A stretch of 64,000 nt of DNA from Brevibacterium sp. UCMA 11754 (GTDB taxonomy: Bacteria > Actinomycetota > Actinomycetes > Actinomycetales > Brevibacteriaceae), in NCBI RefSeq assembly GCF_021532275.1, contig NZ_JACBOT010000029.1, positions 124,001 through 188,000 of the forward strand, read 5' to 3'. Within the stretch, counting starts at the first letter, position 1. Each line of letters starts with the position of its first letter. Made by a program: the position numbers and the translations under genes. The notes below the pieces were generated by a model. It worked only from the letters and a program-made list of their open reading frames with translations. It did no database searches and was not told the DNA's origin. Below, piece by piece: positions 1 through 8,953 of this stretch.

Positions 1-82
1 AGTCCTCAGGTGTGGGAACCATTGTTGCCTGCCACCAGAAATCAGTCCAACAGATACTAGTTGGATCAGGCATCAGCTCAAT

Positions 83-1009
83 CTATGAGCCTGCGGCTGC
101 GGGTCCCAGGATTTCGCGGGTCAGTTCGTTGAAGGCGCGTGCGCGCTTGCTCAAACGCACTTCCTTGGGCCACACCATGGACAGGTCGATGCTCGGGAAA
201 TCGTCGAGCAGCGGTACGTCGACCGTCATCGACCCGATGTACGTTCCCGAGGACACGCTCTGGCTCAGCAGCGAATACCCGTGGCCCATCGCGACGAACG
301 ACCGGACCGTCTCGTAGCCCGCGAAGCTGTGCCGCACCCTCGGCACGATGCCGGCGATGCGGAAGAGCTCATCGTAGTACTGACGGGAGAACGGCAGATC
401 GAGCTGCACGTAGTCTTCGTCGGCGAGCTCACGCAGATGGACCGGACGCGGTCCCTCCGCTCCCCCAGCGAGGCGGTGATCGAGAGAGACGAGTGCGTGC
501 GGTTCGACGACGTCGACGAGGAATGAATCGAATCGGTCGGTCAGTCCCAGCGTATAGGTCAGTGCGATGTCGCAGACTCCGGCGATGACCGCTGTCTGCA
601 GTTCGTGGAGGTCGGCCTCGAAGTAATTGACTCTCACGTCGGGGTAGCGTTTTTCGAACTCCGCGTGGATGAGCGGCAGTCGGGTCGGGGCGATGGGTGA
701 GAAGACCCCGACCGTGAGGTTTCCGCTCAGCGACTGGGCCAGTCCGTGCGCGGTCTCCCCCAGTGCGTCGGAAGATTCGAGGAATGGATTGACTTCGAAG
801 AGAAAACGCCTGCCTGCTGGTGAGAGAACCACGGAGCGGTTCTTCTGCCGGATGAACAGGTCGATGCCCAGGGTCCTCTCGAGCTGAGCCATGGCTGTCG
901 AGATCGCCGACTGGGTGACGTTGAGATGCTTGGCCGCCTCCGTCATGTTCTCGCGGCGGGCAACCTCTTGGAAGTACCGGAGTTGAACGAGGGTGAAGTC
1001 GAGGGCCAT
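83..1009 (-). CDS. LysR-family transcriptional regulator
   Basis: This 308-residue protein has the LysR layout: an N-terminal winged helix-turn-helix at about residues 5-65 (TEAAKHLNVTQSAIS followed by LERTLG) and a periplasmic-binding-protein-like effector domain at about 90-300. It starts at an ATG at 1009, and only about 75 bases separate it from the divergent lgt gene, so the shared intergenic region must hold both promoters. LysR proteins usually control a divergent neighbour, but lgt is housekeeping, so the true target is not evident here and may lie left of the window. The family is certain; the ligand is unknown. Confidence 0.93.
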   Translation of the reverse strand: MALDFTLVQLRYFQEVARRENMTEAAKHLNVTQSAISTAMAQLERTLGIDLFIRQKNRSVVLSPAGRRFLFEVNPFLESSDALGETAHGLAQSLSGNLTVGVFSPIAPTRLPLIHAEFEKRYPDVRVNYFEADLHELQTAVIAGVCDIALTYTLGLTDRFDSFLVDVVEPHALVSLDHRLAGGAEGPRPVHLRELADEDYVQLDLPFSRQYYDELFRIAGIVPRVRHSFAGYETVRSFVAMGHGYSLLSQSVSSGTYIGSMTVDVPLLDDFPSIDLSMVWPKEVRLSKRARAFNELTREILGPAAAGS

Positions 1010-1086
1010 AGTTCACATCTTCCCATGAGCAAGCTGCGGAGGTCGCTCAACTGTCGGTCTGAGGGGGTTGGAAATAGACTGACCAC

Positions 1087-2010
1087 GTGCTTGCCTTTTC
1101 AGCGGTCAATGACCTGCCCACGCTGCCCCATGATGTCCTGGCCTCCATTCCGAGCCCGAGTGTCTCCAGCTTCTCGCTGGGCCCTCTGACGATCCACTTC
1201 TATGCGCTGTGCATCCTCGCCGGAATCGTCATCGCCATCGTGCTGACCAATCACCGTCTGACCAAGCGCGGAGTCGAGGAATGGCAGGTCCTCGACATTG
1301 CAACTCTGGCCGTCCCGATGGCCATCATCGGAGCCAGGATCTATCACGTCATCACGCACTACACGGACTACTTCGGCCCTGGTCGCAATCCGTGGAACCC
1401 CTTTGAGCCGGGCTCCGTGTGGGCGATCTGGGAGGGTGGAATCGCCATCTTCGGATCGTTGATCGGCGGAACCTTGGGCGCGCTGATCATGTGCCGCCGA
1501 CTCAACATCAAGCTGACGGCACTCCTCGACGCCATCGCCCCGGGACTCATTCTCGCCCAGGCCTGTGGACGCTTCGGCAACTGGTTCAATCAGGAGCTCT
1601 TCGGTCAGCCGACGACTCTGCCCTGGGGTCTGGAGATCGACCCGCACAATCCGGCCTTCCCTCCCGGACTGCCCGTCGACACCCTCTTCCACCCGACGTT
1701 CCTCTACGAAGTCATCTGGAACAGCCTCGGCGCCCTGGTTCTGCTGTGGCTGGGACGCCACCTGTTCTTCCAGTGGGGACGCCTCTTCGGCATGTACCTC
1801 GTCTGGTACGGCGCCGGCCGCATCGTGTGGGAATCCATCCGCCTCGACCCCAGCTTCGTCGTCCTGGGTCTGCGCACCAATGTGTGGGCAGCGATCGGTG
1901 CGGTGGCCCTCGGTGTCCTCATCATCGGTGTGCAGCGACTGCGCCACCCTGAACCCGAAGAGTCACCCTTCGTCAATGACCGGAAACCCGAGGCCGAAAC
2001 CGCCGACTGA
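1087..2010 (+). CDS. lgt: Prolipoprotein diacylglyceryl transferase
   Basis: Lgt transfers diacylglycerol from phosphatidylglycerol to the lipobox cysteine of prelipoproteins in the cytoplasmic membrane, the first step of lipoprotein maturation. The 307-residue product shows several membrane segments, the WEGGIAIFGSLIGG segment near residues 115-128 and the Lgt signature GRFGNWFNQE at 161-170. The start is a GTG at 1087. The polar tail after about residue 285 is normal for actinobacterial Lgt. The solute-binding lipoprotein at 34.9-35.9 kb would be one substrate. This is the clearest housekeeping gene in the window. Confidence 0.97.
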   Translation: MLAFSAVNDLPTLPHDVLASIPSPSVSSFSLGPLTIHFYALCILAGIVIAIVLTNHRLTKRGVEEWQVLDIATLAVPMAIIGARIYHVITHYTDYFGPGRNPWNPFEPGSVWAIWEGGIAIFGSLIGGTLGALIMCRRLNIKLTALLDAIAPGLILAQACGRFGNWFNQELFGQPTTLPWGLEIDPHNPAFPPGLPVDTLFHPTFLYEVIWNSLGALVLLWLGRHLFFQWGRLFGMYLVWYGAGRIVWESIRLDPSFVVLGLRTNVWAAIGAVALGVLIIGVQRLRHPEPEESPFVNDRKPEAETAD

Positions 2011-2089
2011 ACTGCACCACTGATGGACTCAGCTCGCGTTGCCCGACCCAACACCACGCCTGAAGGTACCAACCAGTAACATACATGTT

Positions 2090-2632
2090 ATGCACTTCAC
2101 GCGAATGCTCTTTCACCTGCTCAGATCCCGCCGCCGCCCCGCGCAGGACATCTGGGATGGCTACTCCCTCCCTCTGCGGGTCCTGCCGTCCGAGATCGAC
2201 ATCTTCATGCACGTCAACAACGGCATGTACTTCTCGATCATGGATCTGGGTCGGATTGACCTGATGGTCCGCAGCGGAGTCTGGAACGCCCTCCGCGGCA
2301 AGGGGTGGAGCGGCGTCGTCAGCGCCGAGACCATCAGCTTCCGCAAGTCGCTCAAGCTCGGCCAGCGCTACAGCGTGGAAACCAAGATCATCGGGATCGA
2401 TGAACGTGCCGTGTACTTTGAGCACCGCATCGTGGTCGACGGTGAGATCTATGCCCGCGCCTTCGTTGCCACACGGCTGCTCTCCGAGAACGGCACGGTC
2501 TCCAAGGACGAAGCCATCGAGGTCTTCGGGCCGCCACCGGAGGGTCTGGAACTGCCCGAATGGATCCACGACTGGCGACTGCACAATTCACTGCCCAGTT
2601 CCAGGCGGCCGGCCTCACATAGTTGGGCCTAG
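2090..2632 (+). CDS. Acyl-CoA thioesterase-like hotdog-fold protein
   Basis: From the ATG at 2090 the protein is 180 residues. The HVNNGMY motif at residues 41-47 and the following helix (SIMDLGRIDLM) match the 4HBT/THEM6-like hotdog thioesterases, which hydrolyse acyl-CoA or carry an uncharacterised fatty-acyl thioesterase domain. A longer reading frame from a TTG at 2039 exists, but it has no supporting motif, so the ATG is preferred; a second ATG at 2105 is also possible. The gene lies 80 bases after lgt on the same strand and could be co-transcribed. The substrate is unknown. Confidence 0.8.
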   Translation: MHFTRMLFHLLRSRRRPAQDIWDGYSLPLRVLPSEIDIFMHVNNGMYFSIMDLGRIDLMVRSGVWNALRGKGWSGVVSAETISFRKSLKLGQRYSVETKIIGIDERAVYFEHRIVVDGEIYARAFVATRLLSENGTVSKDEAIEVFGPPPEGLELPEWIHDWRLHNSLPSSRRPASHSWA

Positions 2633-2634
2633 CC

Positions 2635-2651
2635 GCACGACCTACTCGTGC
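2635..2651. terminator. Small hairpin after the thioesterase gene
   Basis: A perfect 6-bp inverted repeat (GCACGA, 5-base loop, TCGTGC) starts three bases after the thioesterase stop. It lies in the short gap before the convergent aminotransferase and could terminate either gene. There is no T-run, so the call is weak. Confidence 0.3.
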
Positions 2652-2682
2652 ACAGCAGACACTGCAGAACCAGCGGCAGACT

Positions 2683-3879
2683 TCACCCCTGTGTGATCCA
2701 GTCGCGCAGCTTACCGAGACCCTCGTTGATCTCGTCGAGTCCGATGCCCGAGTAGGCCAGGCGAATGTAGGACTGGTCCTCCCCCGGCTGCGCTGACCCG
2801 AAGTGCTCACGGGTGCAGAAGGAGACTCCGGTGTTGTGCAGCGCCTCGGTCGAGAAGTCGGCCAGGGTGGCAATCCCCTTGGCCTCCATCGCCTCGGTGA
2901 CATCGGGGAAGACGTAGAATGTCGACCCGGGAGTAGCTACGCTCATTCCGGGGATCGAGTTGATGATCGAGCATGTGGCATCACGGCGTTTGCGCAGCAC
3001 CTCGAGCATCCGCCCGACGGAGTCCTGCGGTCCTTGGAGCGCGGCGATGCCCGCCCACTGGACGTATTGTGTGGTGCAGGATTCGTCGTTGGTATTCATC
3101 GTCGAAATCGCCTCGGCCACCTCCGGTGGTGCGACCGCGCAGCCGAGTCGGGAGCCGGTCATCGCGAACTTCTTGCTGAATGTGTAGAGGATGACGGTGC
3201 GCTCGCGCATACCGTCGAGTGAGGCGATGGACGTCGAACGGCCCTTGTAGCGCATCTCGAAATAGGCTTCGTCGGACAGAACCCAGAGGTCGAATTCCTG
3301 TGCGATCGCGGCGATCGCCTCACGTTCGGCATCGGTGGACTCGGCCGAGATCGGGTTCTGCAGGTCGTTGTAGATGATGGCCACTGTCTTGTCATCGATG
3401 GAGGCCCGAAGATGGTCCAGGTCGATGGCGAACCCGTCGTCAGTGGGCACATACCTGTAGGGAAGCGCGGTCCCGCCGAGGTACTCGATCTGGGATTCAT
3501 AGATCGGGAACCCTGGGTTGGGGTAGAGCACGCCTTCGCCCGGATCCATGACCGCCTGGAGGAACTTCGTGATCACCGGCTTGCCACCGGTTGTGACGAT
3601 CACCTCGGCGGGGTCGATGCTCATGCCGCGCCGGGATCCGATGTCTGCTGCCAGTGCCGCACGCAGCTCCGGAATTCCGGGGCCTGGGCAGTACCCGGTC
3701 TTGCCATCTTTGATGGCCTGATCCATGGCCTCGACGATGTGCCCGGCCATGGGGAAATTGAGGTCGCCGAGGTGGAAGGGATAGACCTGGTTGCCCTGAG
3801 CCTTCCAATCGGCGGCGGCCTGGGCGACCCGGAACGCGGTCTCGGTGCCCAGGTTGTCCAGGCGTTGAGCAGTCTTCAT
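2683..3879 (-). CDS. PLP-dependent class I/II aminotransferase
   Basis: This is a fold-type I aminotransferase of 398 residues. The FSKKFAMTGSRLG segment places the PLP-binding lysine near residue 236, with NDLQNP near 161 and DEAYFE near 203 as the expected cofactor contacts. The ATG at 3879 is chosen because AAGGAG lies at 3887-3892, seven bases upstream; a longer start at 3903 would lack this spacing. It belongs to the broad aspartate/alanine aminotransferase-like group (AspC/AlaT/DapL-like), and the substrate cannot be read from sequence. It is convergent with the thioesterase and stands alone on this strand. Confidence 0.9.
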   Translation of the reverse strand: MKTAQRLDNLGTETAFRVAQAAADWKAQGNQVYPFHLGDLNFPMAGHIVEAMDQAIKDGKTGYCPGPGIPELRAALAADIGSRRGMSIDPAEVIVTTGGKPVITKFLQAVMDPGEGVLYPNPGFPIYESQIEYLGGTALPYRYVPTDDGFAIDLDHLRASIDDKTVAIIYNDLQNPISAESTDAEREAIAAIAQEFDLWVLSDEAYFEMRYKGRSTSIASLDGMRERTVILYTFSKKFAMTGSRLGCAVAPPEVAEAISTMNTNDESCTTQYVQWAGIAALQGPQDSVGRMLEVLRKRRDATCSIINSIPGMSVATPGSTFYVFPDVTEAMEAKGIATLADFSTEALHNTGVSFCTREHFGSAQPGEDQSYIRLAYSGIGLDEINEGLGKLRDWITQG

Positions 3880-3997
3880 TGTCGGCTCCTTCGTGCAGAT
3901 CACTGACGGTCCGGTTGTCCCGGGTCTTGAGTCCGTTTCCCGTCGCTTCCCTCACGATAGAGCACAGTCGCCCCGGATGTCAGCGGCGACCAGGCCA

Positions 3998-4558
3998 TTA
4001 GTTCACGGCCAGCGCGCTGCGACCGGCCAACAGGCACCACAGACCGATGGCAAGGAACACTGGCGCACCGATCATCCCGCCCCAGAAACTCGCGGCAGCG
4101 ACGTCTCGGGGCAGTAGAAACGCCACGACCGCGAGCAGCGTGATGATCACTCCGGTGAGGTGGAGGACTGGCTGACCGAAAACGACGGCCAGAGCGAAGA
4201 AGTGGATTCCAACCATCGCGAGGATCAGTGGCGCGACCCAGTCCGAGTGGCCGGAGCGGATCGCCAGAACACTCAGCACCCCTCCGCCGATGATCTCCGC
4301 CCAGACCACCACGATGTAGACGATGAAGGCCGTCGTGCCAGTGCTGATCGCACTCGGCTGGCTCCAATGACTGATCGCCAGGAGAACGCTGGGCACCGTC
4401 AGCGCCAGTCCGGCCACCGAGAGACCGCCGAGGATGAATCGGCAGGAAGGGTGACTTGGCGGCTCCTCCTGCGCCCACCCTGACCAGATGAAGGCTGCGA
4501 GTCCGAATACCGCCCCGATCATTACGAGGTCGCGCGGATAGGACAGGTCGATCATCAT
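3998..4558 (-). CDS. Integral membrane protein of unknown function
   Basis: The 186-residue product starts at the ATG at 4558 (or 4555), preceded by a GAAAGGG ribosome-binding site. About six hydrophobic segments cover most of the protein (for example MIGAVFGLAAFIWSGWA near the N terminus and GVIITLLAVVAFLLP near residue 150), so it is a polytopic membrane protein. No catalytic motif is visible. It is upstream of the aminotransferase on the same strand but about 120 bases away, and it is divergent from the acetyltransferase gene. The function is not recognised. Confidence 0.7.
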   Translation of the reverse strand: MMIDLSYPRDLVMIGAVFGLAAFIWSGWAQEEPPSHPSCRFILGGLSVAGLALTVPSVLLAISHWSQPSAISTGTTAFIVYIVVVWAEIIGGGVLSVLAIRSGHSDWVAPLILAMVGIHFFALAVVFGQPVLHLTGVIITLLAVVAFLLPRDVAAASFWGGMIGAPVFLAIGLWCLLAGRSALAVN

Positions 4559-4686
4559 TGACCCTTTCAGTAAGGTCGGCCGTGCCTCGAGTCTAGCCAG
4601 AGTTGACGCGGATGCGCAGGATGCCGGGACGACCGTGCAGAATGCCGCCGAGGCGACCGCACAGATCACTGCCTAGACTGGCGACC

Positions 4687-5427
4687 ATGGATCTCACAAT
4701 TTCCACCTTGGATCAGCGCCCAGATCTCAAGGATGAACTCCTCGACCTGGAGAATACGTGGCCGGAATTTATCCGGCACGATCCTCTCGGCAACCTCTAC
4801 TATCATCCGGATGTTCTCGCCCAGTTTGCCGATCACTTACTCATCGCTCACACCTCGGCGGACGGGATCGTGGGCAAGGCCCATGGGATACCCTTGCTTT
4901 TCCAGGGTGAGTGCCTGCCCGAAGACGGATGGGACGGGGCGATCCGACGCGGAATCCAGACAAAGGTTTTGGGCGCTGCACCGAACATGTTGGCCGCGCT
5001 CGAGATCTTCGTTCGTTCTGACAAGCAAGGGCTGGGACTGTCCGGAAAGATACTCACCGCACTGCGAGAACATGCGAAGGACCAAGGATTCGCCGAGGTG
5101 GTCGTTCCGGTCCGCCCCAATGGCAAGGACGACATCCACGATCCAATGATGTCGTATGCCTATCGCACACGGGAGGACGGCCTGCCCGTCGACCCGTGGT
5201 TGCGCACCCATATTCGCGCCGGCGGGACGATCGAGGGCGTGGCGCACCGCTCGATGGTCATCGCCGGGACTCTTGAGGAATGGCGGAACTGGACCGGTCT
5301 GCCGATGGACACCTCGGGGCCGGTCGAGGTTCCGCAGGCGCTCACACCCGTACTCTGCGATGTCGAGCACGGCACTGCGGTCTACATCGAACCGAACGTG
5401 TGGGTGCGGCACCGAACTGGGGTGTAA
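4687..5427 (+). CDS. GNAT-like N-acetyltransferase
   Basis: The protein is 246 residues from the ATG at 4687. The central segment LEIFVRSDKQGLGLSGKILTAL (split here: a beta strand, then GLGLSGKIL) looks like the acetyl-CoA-binding motif A of GNAT proteins (normally R/QxxGxG/A), followed by VVVPVRPNGKDD. GNAT proteins transfer an acetyl group from acetyl-CoA to an amine. The C-terminal 80 residues are not typical of small GNATs and may form a substrate lid. A hairpin terminator follows at 5494. The acceptor is unknown. Confidence 0.7.
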   Translation: MDLTISTLDQRPDLKDELLDLENTWPEFIRHDPLGNLYYHPDVLAQFADHLLIAHTSADGIVGKAHGIPLLFQGECLPEDGWDGAIRRGIQTKVLGAAPNMLAALEIFVRSDKQGLGLSGKILTALREHAKDQGFAEVVVPVRPNGKDDIHDPMMSYAYRTREDGLPVDPWLRTHIRAGGTIEGVAHRSMVIAGTLEEWRNWTGLPMDTSGPVEVPQALTPVLCDVEHGTAVYIEPNVWVRHRTGV

Positions 5428-5493
5428 AGAGTAGGTTGCTTGGTTCGGGCTCTCAGTATTCTGACGATCCGATTCTTCGGCGCAGACATGACA

Positions 5494-5538
5494 TACGCAG
5501 AGCCACCATCGAAGAATTTTCGATGGCGGCTCTGCGTA
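5494..5538. terminator. Long hairpin, probable bidirectional terminator
   Basis: A 20-bp inverted repeat with one mismatch (left arm 5494-5513, right arm 5519-5538) is separated by a 5-base loop. It lies between the acetyltransferase gene and the convergent aldehyde dehydrogenase remnant, where a two-way terminator is expected. There is no long T-run. A small mobile palindrome is the alternative explanation. Confidence 0.6.
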
Positions 5539-5618
5539 GGATTGTGCGCTCAGCAGGACAGATCCGACGAGAACCGCGGAACCTGACAACGGATCTATCT
5601 CATTGGAGCTTTATGAAA

Positions 5619-6239
5619 TCAGAGCGCCATTGTCACAGACTTCACCTGTGTATAAAGCTCAATGCTCTCAGGCCCGAGCTCACGTCCCCAACCCGACTGG
5701 TGGAACCCGCCGAACGGAAGTGCACTATCGAGTGCATGGTAGGTATTGACCCACACCGAGCCGGCATTCAATCTGCTTGCGACTCGATGTGCCCGGCTGA
5801 GATCTGTGGTCCATAGTCCCGCAGCCAGTCCGTATTCGCTCTTATTGGCAGCCTTGATCACTTCGCTCTCGTCGGAGAAGGGAATTGAGACGGCAACCGG
5901 CCCGAAGATCTCTTCTCGCACGATCGACATGTCCTCAGTCGTGTTCGTAAAGATAGTCGGTTCCACGAAGTAGCCTGAATCGCCGTGGCGATTGCCGCCC
6001 ACCAACGCGTGCGCTCCCTCCTCCTTACCCGCATTGAGGTAGCCAACGACCCTGTTCAGCTGTTCTTCCGACACCAGCGGCGTGATTGCGGATTCGGGGT
6101 CGTTGCCCGGGCCCACTTTCAAGGTCCCGAACGACTCTCTACCGGCGGCTGCGGAGCTTGAAGATCGACTCCTAGTCTCGACGGTCCGGACGTGGCCTTG
6201 TTCCGTTGAGCAGATCGCCTGCTCGGCAGCGTTTACATT
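5619..6239 (-). pseudogene. Aldehyde dehydrogenase, C-terminal remnant lacking the catalytic Cys
   Basis: The last 167 codons read as a good aldehyde dehydrogenase C terminus: LKVGPGNDPES, EEIFGPVAVSIPF, LNAGSVWVNTYH and PFGGFHQSGWGRE. Read further upstream in the same frame, the sequence continues as weak but recognisable dehydrogenase, NVNAAEQAICSTEQGHVR. Here the position of the catalytic cysteine (normally GQ/HVC) is an arginine codon at 6186-6188. The NAD-binding N-terminal half, more than 250 residues, is absent. The final segment resembles the betaine-aldehyde or gamma-glutamyl-gamma-aminobutyraldehyde dehydrogenase type. This is a decayed gene; any product would be inactive. Confidence 0.85.
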
Positions 6240-6319
6240 GCCGTCCGCGATGGGATGGAACCGGTTCCATGTTCTCGAAATACCCGTGGGTCCACGATCA
6301 GGCGATGCTCCAGGTCCTC

Positions 6320-6365
6320 CCTCAACGGTGAGGCGTCCCGCTGGCTGTCGTAGTCGCCCGCCGAG
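6320..6365 (+). repeat. 46-bp partial copy of the 5' end of the FAD oxidase gene at 19.57 kb
   Basis: Bases 6320-6365 match 19575-19620 with three mismatches and no gap. The second location is codons 3-18 of the PuuB-like oxidase (LNGEASHWLSQSPAE). In this copy the Gln codon CAG has become TAG at 6351-6353. The piece is directly followed by the MocR remnant. It is a trace of a second oxidase gene or of a recombination event, not a coding unit. Confidence 0.8.
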
Positions 6366-6710
6366 GCACTCGACCGCGGCTTCGGCGATCCGACCGCACT
6401 GTCACAAGTCCGAGATGCCGACAGCGAGTACACCGCTGGTCGCAGCCTGCTCATTGAAGCTCTCGACACCCACGGGATCGAGTCTCACGGTAGCAGTGGA
6501 ATGAATGTCTTGGTTCCCGTCGACGATGAGACTGCCATCAGCTCTCACCTGCTGGTGGCCTGCTGGAGCGTCCGGTCCGGAGCGCCCTTCCGATTGTCGG
6601 CTTCTCCCTTCCTTCGCGTCAGTGTCTCTCAGCTCGCTCACCATGAGATTGAGGACTTCGCCGATACTTTTGCCGGCATCATGGCCAGTGGTCGTTCCTC
6701 GAGGTACTGA
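6366..6710 (+). pseudogene. MocR-type (GntR/aminotransferase) regulator, C-terminal remnant
   Basis: The frame from about 6366 to the stop at 6708-6710 translates to roughly 114 residues that resemble the end of MocR-family regulators: a helix ending LLIEALDTHGIESHG, then SGMNVLVPVDDETA and a basic strand before LRVSVSQL. This corresponds to the small C-terminal lobe of the aminotransferase-like domain. The DNA-binding region and the PLP-binding lysine are missing, so it cannot be functional. It may have belonged with the neighbouring aldehyde dehydrogenase and oxidase fragments, since MocR proteins such as GabR and PuuR-associated regulators often control amine and GABA catabolism. Confidence 0.75.
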
Positions 6711-6749
6711 AGCCACTCGAGGTACTGACCTCACGGGGCGTCCACCGCC

Positions 6750-7676
6750 TCAGGCCGACAGCGCGCGGACGACCGAGGAAGGAGATGTGCGGCGGAGGAG
6801 CTTCGCCATCCACTCGCTGGTCGCGGCCAGGGTCGACAGATCAACTCCCGTGGAGATTCCCATCCCCTCAAGCATCCAAACGAGGTCCTCGGTAGCCAGG
6901 TTCCCCGTCGCGCTTCCGGCGAACGGGCATCCTCCCAAACCGCCTGCCGCAGAGTCGAAGACCCGGACTCCGGCGTCGAGTCCGGCGAGAACATTGGCAA
7001 GTGCCTGTCCGTATGTGTCGTGGGTGTGAAGAGCGAGACGATCCCGCTCCTGCCCGGTGAAGCCCCCAAGCAGCTCTCGCACATGGCCGGGAGTGCCGAC
7101 CCCGATCGTGTCCCCCAGACTGACCTCATAACATCCGGCAGCCAACAGGCGGCGAGTCACGGACAGGACGTCCTCGATCGGCACCCTCCCCTCCCACGGA
7201 TCACCGAAGCACATGGATACGTAACCGCGCACCGAGATGCCGGACCCGAGTGCCTCGGCGGTGATATGTTCGGCATCAGCCAGGGCATCCTCCCTGTCGG
7301 TGTTGAGATTCTTCCGTGCGAAGGTCTCCGTTGCGCTCACGAAGACGGCGATCGTCTGCGCGTCGGCCTCCTGCGCACGCTCAAGCCCACGAGCATTGGG
7401 CACCAGCACCGGCATGCGCAGAGGCGCAAGGTCGCGAACGCCGGCGAGCACCTCGGCGGAATCCGCAAGCTGCGGGACCCAGGCAGGTGAGACGAAGCTG
7501 GTCACCTCGATCGGATCGAGACCGGTGGCAGCGAGACGTTGGATGAAGTCGATCTTGTCAACCGTCGCCACCGATTGCGCCTCTGCCTGCAGACCATCGC
7601 GGGGCCCGACCTCGTAGATGCTCACCTCCGGGCGCTCTGTGCCACCGGGATGAGGATCCGGGAAGGCAGGGTTCAT
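6750..7676 (-). CDS. mvaB: Hydroxymethylglutaryl-CoA lyase
   Basis: HMG-CoA lyase cleaves (S)-HMG-CoA to acetyl-CoA and acetoacetate. The 308-residue TIM-barrel protein has the N-terminal metal and substrate motif GPRDGLQ at residues 24-30, the HTHDTYG metal-binding histidines, and the signature GGLGGCPFAGSATGN containing the catalytic cysteine. It overlaps the upstream HMG-CoA reductase gene by four bases (ATGA at 7673-7676), so the two enzymes are translated from one mRNA. Together they convert mevalonate to central metabolites. A leucine-degradation role is the usual alternative for this enzyme, but the neighbour argues for mevalonate here. Confidence 0.95.
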   Translation of the reverse strand: MNPAFPDPHPGGTERPEVSIYEVGPRDGLQAEAQSVATVDKIDFIQRLAATGLDPIEVTSFVSPAWVPQLADSAEVLAGVRDLAPLRMPVLVPNARGLERAQEADAQTIAVFVSATETFARKNLNTDREDALADAEHITAEALGSGISVRGYVSMCFGDPWEGRVPIEDVLSVTRRLLAAGCYEVSLGDTIGVGTPGHVRELLGGFTGQERDRLALHTHDTYGQALANVLAGLDAGVRVFDSAAGGLGGCPFAGSATGNLATEDLVWMLEGMGISTGVDLSTLAATSEWMAKLLRRTSPSSVVRALSA

Positions 7677-8953
7677 TGCCGAATCCCAGTCAGAATCTCG
7701 GTGGCATGTTCAACCCTGACCGCGCCGTCGGCAATGAGCCGTTTGACCACCAGGTCGACCTCCTCGCCTTCTGCCCCCGCGGCGACAGCGACGTTGCGGG
7801 CGTGTAGAGACATGTGGCCGCGCTGGATGCCTTCGGTGGCCAGGGCTCGCAGCGCCGCGGCGTTCTGGGCCAGGCCGACCGCCATGATCACCGAGGCGAG
7901 CTCAGCGGCGGTTTCGACTCCCAGCACCGATACGGCGGTCTTTGCCCCGGGATGCACGCTCGTCGCACCGCCGACCAGCCCGACAGGCATCGGCAGCTCC
8001 ATCGTTCCGACGAGGTTGCCCTGCGCATCGGCTTCGTAGCGAGACATCGCGGTGTAGAGTCCATCTGCCCCGACGGCATGAGAATGAGCCCCGGCCTCAA
8101 CGGCTCGTGTGTCATTGCCCGTGGCGAGGACGGCCGCGGTGATGCCATTCATGATCCCCTTGTTGTGCGTCGCCGCCCGGTAGGGATCGGCAACGGCGAA
8201 TTCCGCGGCGTCAAGCATGTTCTCCACCACCTCGGGGCCGCCGAGGAGTTCAGCATCGAAGACTGCGCGAACACGAGTCAGTCTCCGGTCCGCCTTGTTC
8301 GTGAGTATTCGTAGGAGCGTCCGGCCGCCAGCGATCTCGGCCAGTCGTGGCGCCACCGCCTCGGCCATTGTGTTGACCGCATTCGCACCCATCGCATCCT
8401 TGACGTCGACGACCAGGTGGACGACGACGTAGGTCTGCCGTCTGCTCGGCACGAGGCGAACGATGATGTCGCGCACACCGCCTCCGACCTCGACGAGTCG
8501 CGTGTCCTGAGCGTCGGCAAGTGCACTGATCTCCTCGCTCGCTTCGAGAAGACGCAGGCGAGCTGCCTCGGGATCGGCGACATCGAGAATCTGTATCTGG
8601 GCCTGCATGAGCGGCGGTGTCTGCGAAGTCTGAAATCCGCCGAGTTCGCGGGTCATCCGGGCAAGGTTGCTCGCGGCAGCAACGACCGATGGCTCCTCAG
8701 TGGCCATCGGAATGAGCACCTCCCGACCGTCGACACGAAAGTTCGTCGCGATGCCGATCGGAATCCCCAGCACTCCGAGAACGTTCTCAATCATCCGATC
8801 GGCCTGCTCGAGGGACAGCCCCGTCTCCGGACTCCAGGCTTCCAGCGCGGTGACCGGCACTCCCGAGATCCTCGCCACCTCAGCGCGCCGTTGCTCGATC
8901 GAGTACTTCCTGAATCCTGAAATCCTGCTGCTGTGCGCCGCTTCGCTGCTCAC
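7673..8953 (-). CDS. mvaA: Hydroxymethylglutaryl-CoA reductase, class II (degradative type)
   Basis: The 426-residue protein matches class II HMG-CoA reductases, which in Pseudomonas mevalonii oxidise mevalonate to HMG-CoA with NAD+. Motifs seen are ENVLGVLGIPIGIATNF (56-72), the catalytic Glu in TEEPSVV (about 86-87), DAMGANAVNT (186-195), HNKGIMNG with Lys265, Asp281, and GHMSLH (389-394) with the C-terminal catalytic histidine. No other mevalonate-pathway biosynthetic gene is nearby, while HMG-CoA lyase directly follows, so the degradative direction is inferred. The divergent MHS symporter is the likely uptake system. Confidence 0.95.
   Translation of the reverse strand: MSSEAAHSSRISGFRKYSIEQRRAEVARISGVPVTALEAWSPETGLSLEQADRMIENVLGVLGIPIGIATNFRVDGREVLIPMATEEPSVVAAASNLARMTRELGGFQTSQTPPLMQAQIQILDVADPEAARLRLLEASEEISALADAQDTRLVEVGGGVRDIIVRLVPSRRQTYVVVHLVVDVKDAMGANAVNTMAEAVAPRLAEIAGGRTLLRILTNKADRRLTRVRAVFDAELLGGPEVVENMLDAAEFAVADPYRAATHNKGIMNGITAAVLATGNDTRAVEAGAHSHAVGADGLYTAMSRYEADAQGNLVGTMELPMPVGLVGGATSVHPGAKTAVSVLGVETAAELASVIMAVGLAQNAAALRALATEGIQRGHMSLHARNVAVAAGAEGEEVDLVVKRLIADGAVRVEHATEILTGIRQ

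Noticed and set aside
5494..5538. Insertion-sequence terminal repeat
   Set aside because: No transposase frame, target-site duplication or partner repeat is visible nearby; a terminator between convergent genes is enough.
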